From JBDKTH01 sp964558295 (GTDB lineage Bacteria; Planctomycetota; Planctomycetia; Pirellulales; Thermoguttaceae): a stretch of DNA of 16,053 nucleotides. Under the pieces are notes generated by a model, which worked only from the letters and a program-made list of their open reading frames with translations, was not told the DNA's origin and ran no database searches. Position 1 is the stretch's first letter, and the number at the start of each line of letters is the position of its first letter. Shown here piece by piece: positions 12,912-16,053 of the stretch. The position numbers and the translations under genes were made by a program. The stretch lies in NCBI GenBank assembly GCA_964558295.1, contig CAZLDQ010000135.1, forward strand, positions 1-16,053, read 5' to 3'.

Positions 12912-15650
12912 TTCTTCGTCCTCCGGCGGTACGCACTTGACGGCGACCAGCAGGTCGTCGTCGTCGAGGCTCATGATTCGCACACCTTGAGTGTTGCGCC
13001 CGATGATGCCGATCTCCTTGGCAGCGATCCGCTGGATCTTGCCTCGGGCGGTGATCATCATCAACTCGTCCTTGTCGTCAACCCGAACCACGCTGACCAC
13101 CGGCCCGTTGCGTTCCGTGGTCTTGATGTCGCGGAGTCCCTTGCCGCCGCGCCGCTGGGTACGGTAGCTGTGTTGCGAGGAATGGCCTTCGTCGTTCTCT
13201 TCGTCGCCGTCAGCCTCCACGGCCATGTCGTCAGCTTCCGACACGTCGGCCTCGTCGTTGCCACGTGCGTCGGCGGCTTCCAGGTTCGGCCCAAAAGGCG
13301 TGCGTTTGCCGTAACCGTTGGCACAAGCGGTCAGGAGCGTAGCCTCAGGATCGGCCACGACCATGCCGACCACGCGGTCTTCACCGATCAGCGAGATCCC
13401 CTTTACGCCGCTGGAGTCACGCCCCATTGAGCGGACATCCGATTCCTTGAAGCGAATTGCCATTCCCCCCGCGGTGGACAGGACCACCTCGTCTCCTTTG
13501 CGAGTGATGACCACGTCGACCAGTTCGTCCCCCTCGCGGAGCTTGATCGCGATGATTCCCTTCTTTTGCGGCCGTCGGAAGGCGGCCAGATCAGTCTTTT
13601 TCACCAGGCCCCGGCTGGTGGCCATCATCAGGTAGCAATCGGGCTCGTCGAAGTTGCGCACCTCGCGGCAGTCGGCGATTCGCTCCCCTTCGGCCAAGTT
13701 GAGCAGGTTGACGATCGCTCGGCCGCGGCTATCGCGGGCCAACTGCGGCAGGTCGTAGACCTTGCGCCAGTAGACTTTTCCCAGGTTAGTGAAGAACAGC
13801 AGGTAGTCGTGGGTGCTGGCCACGAAGAGGTGTTGGATCGGGTCCTCATCCTCCGTCTTGGCCCCCTTGAGCCCTTTACCGCCGCGGCGTTGGGCCCGAT
13901 AGGCCGAAGCCGGCGTGCGCTTGATGTAGCCGTTGGAGCTGATCGAAACGACCATCGTCTCCTCGGCGATCAGGTCGTCGAGGTCCACATCGCCCAGTTC
14001 TTCGCCGCTGATCTCGGTCCGCCGTGCGTCGCCGTAGCGGCGTTTCAGGTCCAGTAAGTCTTCGCGGATGATCGCGTAGATGTTCCGTTCGTCGGAAAGG
14101 ATCCGGTGATACTCGTTGATGTCGCTCAGGAGGTTGCGATACTCCTCGGCCAGCTTTTCCTGTTCGAGGTTCACCAACTGGCCGAGCGTCATGCGGAGGA
14201 TCGCGTCGGATTGAACGGGAGTCAGCGTGTAATTCTCGGCCACGCCCCGCTCCGATTGGAGCACGGCAAATCCCGCATCGCCCAAGGCCCGTTGGAGCAT
14301 CGCCGCGGGACACTCGATCTGCATCAACCGCTGCTTGGCTTCGGCCTGTGTCTTCGACGTACGGATCACGCGGATCACCTCGTCGATGTTCACATGGGCC
14401 AAGAGAAGCCCTTCCACCGTGTGCTTCCGCTGTCGGGCTTTGTTCAACAAGAACTGCGTGCGCCGGCGGATCACCGTTACCCGATGGCGTAAGAACTCCT
14501 CCAACAACGCCTTGAACGACATCACCCGCGGTTTGCCGTCCACCAGCGCCAGGAAGATCAGCGAGAAGGTATCTTGCAGTTGCGAGAACTCGTAGAGCTG
14601 ATTGAGGACGACGTCCGGATCGGCATCGCGTTTGAGCTCCAACACCAGTCGGACCGGTTCTTTCAGATCGCTCTCGTCGCGAATCGCGGAGACGCCCTTG
14701 ATCCGGTCTTCGGCGATCAGTTCAGCGATTCGCTTGTGGACCGCGTCGCGGGCCGCCTGGTAGGGAATCTCGTTGACCACAATCCGGTGACGCCGGCCAA
14801 CCTCTTCGATCCGCGCCCGAGCCCGGACCACCACGTTGCCGCGTCCCGAGTGATAAGCCTGCCGAATGCCGGCCCGTCCACAGATGACCCCGCCGGTCGG
14901 GAAATCCGGGCCCGGACAGATCTCCAGCAACTCATCGATCGAGACTTCCGGATCGTCGATCACACGGACGAGCGAGTCACAGATCTCCCCCAAGTTATGC
15001 GGCGGAATCGAGGTAGCCATCCCCACCGCGATTCCTTGCGAGCCGTTGACCAGTAGGTTGGGAAACCGCGATGGCAACACGGTTGGTTCCGTATTGCGTT
15101 CATCGTACGTTGGCACGAAATCGACCGTGTCGAGCTTCAGGTCGTCCAACATCAACGCGGCAAACGGCGACATACGGGCTTCCGTATACCGCATGGCGGC
15201 CGCAGGTAGCCCGGCAATCGAACCGAAGTTTCCTTGCTTGTCGATGAGCACATAGCGCATGTTCCATTCTTGGGCCATGCGCACCAGGGTCGGATAGATC
15301 ACACTTTCGCCGTGGGGGTGGTAGTTACCACTCGTGTCGCCGGAGATCTTGGCACACTTGATCCGCGAGGCCCCAGGCGAGAGATTCAGGTCGTTCATCG
15401 CCACCAGGATCCGCCGCTGCGACGGCTTGAGCCCGTCGCGGGCATCCGGCAGCGCGCGACTGACGATCACACTCATCGCATAGGTCAGGTAACTCCCTTT
15501 CAGCTCATCCTCGATCGGGAGAGCCACCATCTTCCCGCTATGGGTATCAATAGTTCCCTCTGGAGAACCATTCACCTCGGGAAACTCGTCGTCAGGTAAA
15601 TTGTCCTCGGGATTAGGTAAATCAGGAGGCAGATTCGAATCGGTAGACAA
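12897..15650 (-). CDS. gyrA: DNA gyrase subunit A
   Basis: Breakage-reunion subunit of gyrase, which introduces negative supercoils with GyrB. The 917-residue product has an acidic N-terminal extension (about 1-40), then the winged-helix core LPIEDELKGSYLTYAMSVIV. The active-site Tyr155 sits in AAAMRYTEARM (E. coli Tyr122). The C-terminal DNA-wrapping propeller has a canonical GyrA box QRRGGKG at 587-593, which marks gyrase rather than topoisomerase IV, and a second exact copy at 832-838. An acidic insert of about 40 residues (789-828) precedes the second box. The quinolone region reads HPHGESVIYP (111-120). The start is TTG 15650, supported by AAAGGA (15657-15662) at 6 nt; no better in-frame start lies nearby. 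The leader has a promoter candidate and an 11-bp hairpin. It is usually essential. Confidence 0.97.
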   Translation of the reverse strand: MSTDSNLPPDLPNPEDNLPDDEFPEVNGSPEGTIDTHSGKMVALPIEDELKGSYLTYAMSVIVSRALPDARDGLKPSQRRILVAMNDLNLSPGASRIKCAKISGDTSGNYHPHGESVIYPTLVRMAQEWNMRYVLIDKQGNFGSIAGLPAAAMRYTEARMSPFAALMLDDLKLDTVDFVPTYDERNTEPTVLPSRFPNLLVNGSQGIAVGMATSIPPHNLGEICDSLVRVIDDPEVSIDELLEICPGPDFPTGGVICGRAGIRQAYHSGRGNVVVRARARIEEVGRRHRIVVNEIPYQAARDAVHKRIAELIAEDRIKGVSAIRDESDLKEPVRLVLELKRDADPDVVLNQLYEFSQLQDTFSLIFLALVDGKPRVMSFKALLEEFLRHRVTVIRRRTQFLLNKARQRKHTVEGLLLAHVNIDEVIRVIRTSKTQAEAKQRLMQIECPAAMLQRALGDAGFAVLQSERGVAENYTLTPVQSDAILRMTLGQLVNLEQEKLAEEYRNLLSDINEYHRILSDERNIYAIIREDLLDLKRRYGDARRTEISGEELGDVDLDDLIAEETMVVSISSNGYIKRTPASAYRAQRRGGKGLKGAKTEDEDPIQHLFVASTHDYLLFFTNLGKVYWRKVYDLPQLARDSRGRAIVNLLNLAEGERIADCREVRNFDEPDCYLMMATSRGLVKKTDLAAFRRPQKKGIIAIKLREGDELVDVVITRKGDEVVLSTAGGMAIRFKESDVRSMGRDSSGVKGISLIGEDRVVGMVVADPEATLLTACANGYGKRTPFGPNLEAADARGNDEADVSEADDMAVEADGDEENDEGHSSQHSYRTQRRGGKGLRDIKTTERNGPVVSVVRVDDKDELMMITARGKIQRIAAKEIGIIGRNTQGVRIMSLDDDDLLVAVKCVPPEDEENAEG

Positions 15651-15656
15651 CGATAA

Positions 15657-15662
15657 TCCTTT
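15657..15662 (-). promoter_or_regulatory. Ribosome binding site fixing the TTG start of gyrA
   Basis: Minus-strand AAAGGA at 15657-15662 lies 6 nt before TTG 15650. Confidence 0.7.
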
Positions 15663-15687
15663 CGCCAGATATTGCCATGGAAACGAC

Positions 15688-15714
15688 GAAACCCCTTACC
15701 AAATAAGGGGTTTC
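15688..15714 (-). promoter_or_regulatory. Perfect hairpin in the gyrA leader
   Basis: GAAACCCCTTA (15688-15698) and TAAGGGGTTTC (15704-15714) form an 11-bp perfect stem with a 5-nt loop, 26 bp upstream of the gyrA ribosome site. It resembles a terminator stem but has no T-run on either side beyond its own TTT arms. Attenuation, leader stability or read-through blocking are possible roles. Confidence 0.6.
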
Positions 15715-15749
15715 AGCATTGTTTCATGCACATAAACGCGATTGCCTTC

Positions 15750-15778
15750 AGTATACCGATTCTCGTTCGTGTCCACAA
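15750..15778 (-). promoter_or_regulatory. Candidate gyrA promoter
   Basis: On the minus strand TTGTGG (15773-15778, 3 of 6) and TATACT (15750-15755, 5 of 6) are separated by exactly 17 bp. Transcription would start near 15743, giving a leader of about 93 nt that includes the 11-bp hairpin. A weak -35 with a good -10 would fit a supercoiling-responsive promoter, but that is inference. Confidence 0.45.
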
Positions 15779-15948
15779 CGCCACCCACAGAAAAATTCGC
15801 GTCGTAAGTCATTTATAGCAAAAAACTTGTGACATCACTTTTCCACCGTCCACAGATCGTGGATCGCAGCGATTCGGTATCACGCTACAGAGACTCGAAA
15901 AAAGAGCACACGGACAAATCCAGAGAGCAATCGTTCCAGAAAATAAGG

Positions 15949-16044
15949 ATGCGAGGTGTTTGCCTGGCGGCGATGATGGCCTTGTTGACCGGCTGTGGCG
16001 AGCCGCTTGCGTTGTTGCGGCGAATTGGGGGGTGGGCGAGGTGA
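15949..16044 (+). CDS. Possible very small lipoprotein (31 aa)
   Basis: From ATG 15949 the frame gives MRGVCLAAMMALLTGC followed by 15 residues and TGA. The first 15 residues form a lipoprotein signal with lipobox LTGC, leaving a 16-residue lipidated peptide (CGEPLALLRRIGGWAR). The TGA overlaps GTG 16041 as GTGA, a coupling arrangement typical of operons. Against it: only AAGG directly abutting the ATG, so no properly spaced ribosome site. A longer frame exists from 15829 but would bury the signal. It may be a real micro-lipoprotein similar in size to entericidin-type peptides, or the remnant of a longer lipoprotein. Confidence 0.45.
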   Translation: MRGVCLAAMMALLTGCGEPLALLRRIGGWAR

Positions 16045-16053
16045 CGGAGGACC
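16041..16053 (+). CDS. Possible start of a downstream gene, cut by window edge
   Basis: GTG 16041 overlaps the TGA of the small lipoprotein frame and continues ACG GAG GAC to the edge. Only four codons are visible, so the product cannot be judged. Confidence 0.25.

Larger units (their letters stand above)
15651..15948. other. 298-bp AT-richer divergent region upstream of gyrA
   Basis: Contains the gyrA ribosome site, the leader hairpin and the promoter candidate. The plus-strand part (15779-15948) shows no promoter that I trust. The frame crossing it from 15829 has no ribosome site and its charged N-terminus would mask a lipoprotein signal, so I treat that part as non-coding. Confidence 0.55.

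Noticed and set aside
15770..15856. DnaA-box-like GTCCACA sequences near gyrA, hinting at an origin
   Set aside because: Best match is 7 of 9 to TTATCCACA, only two sites, no dnaA or dnaN nearby, and the TTGTGG copy is better read as a -35 box.
15829..15948. 71-residue version of the right-edge lipoprotein
   Set aside because: It puts 40 charged residues before the lipoprotein signal, which must be N-terminal.

Overview
The window looks like chromosomal DNA of a planctomycete, most likely a member of the Pirellulales. Evidence for this: moderately high GC, genes scattered singly or in short runs on both strands, a secreted PQQ-type beta-propeller protein carrying an EF-hand loop, a secreted very cysteine-rich protein, and a GyrA with the reading HPHGESVIYP in its quinolone region. 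The order-level placement is inference from protein style and was not tested by search. I found no insertion sequence, prophage, CRISPR array, tRNA or rRNA; this is core-type DNA with several lineage-specific genes.

Layout. Positions 1-483 (minus) hold the start of an unrecognised protein that runs off the left edge. It overlaps by 4 bp the stop of a Tex-family RNA-binding protein (480-3419, minus), which carries a ~160-residue disordered insert. A 426-bp promoter-bearing gap follows, then an 82-residue unknown protein (3846-4094, plus) and a long LOG-family nucleotide phosphoribohydrolase-like protein (4255-5364, plus) ending in a clear terminator. HemE, uroporphyrinogen decarboxylase, faces it (5434-6486, minus). 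Upstream of hemE, behind a perfect 12-bp terminator hairpin, lies a secreted protein with about 52 cysteines (6670-7515, minus), with a candidate promoter and a structured leader.

The 647-bp divergent gap 7516-8162 leads into a secreted PQQ-like propeller protein (8163-9815, plus) and, 6 bp later, a small glycine-rich membrane protein (9822-10283, plus). Facing them is a minus-strand run read in the order gyrA (12897-15650), an Rmd-like sugar-nucleotide reductase (11852-12805) and UDP-glucose dehydrogenase (10339-11652). The last two supply nucleotide-sugar precursors for surface polysaccharide. The gyrA leader holds a perfect 11-bp hairpin behind a plausible promoter. At the right edge a possible 31-residue lipoprotein overlaps (GTGA) the first codons of another gene that leaves the window.

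Most distinctive signals: the nested-helix element at 7713-7784 in the leader of the cysteine-rich gene, the repeat architecture of that protein, the disordered insert in Tex, the acidic insert plus second canonical GyrA box in GyrA, and the gyrA leader hairpin. I did not find a convincing new multi-gene defence or mobile system here.
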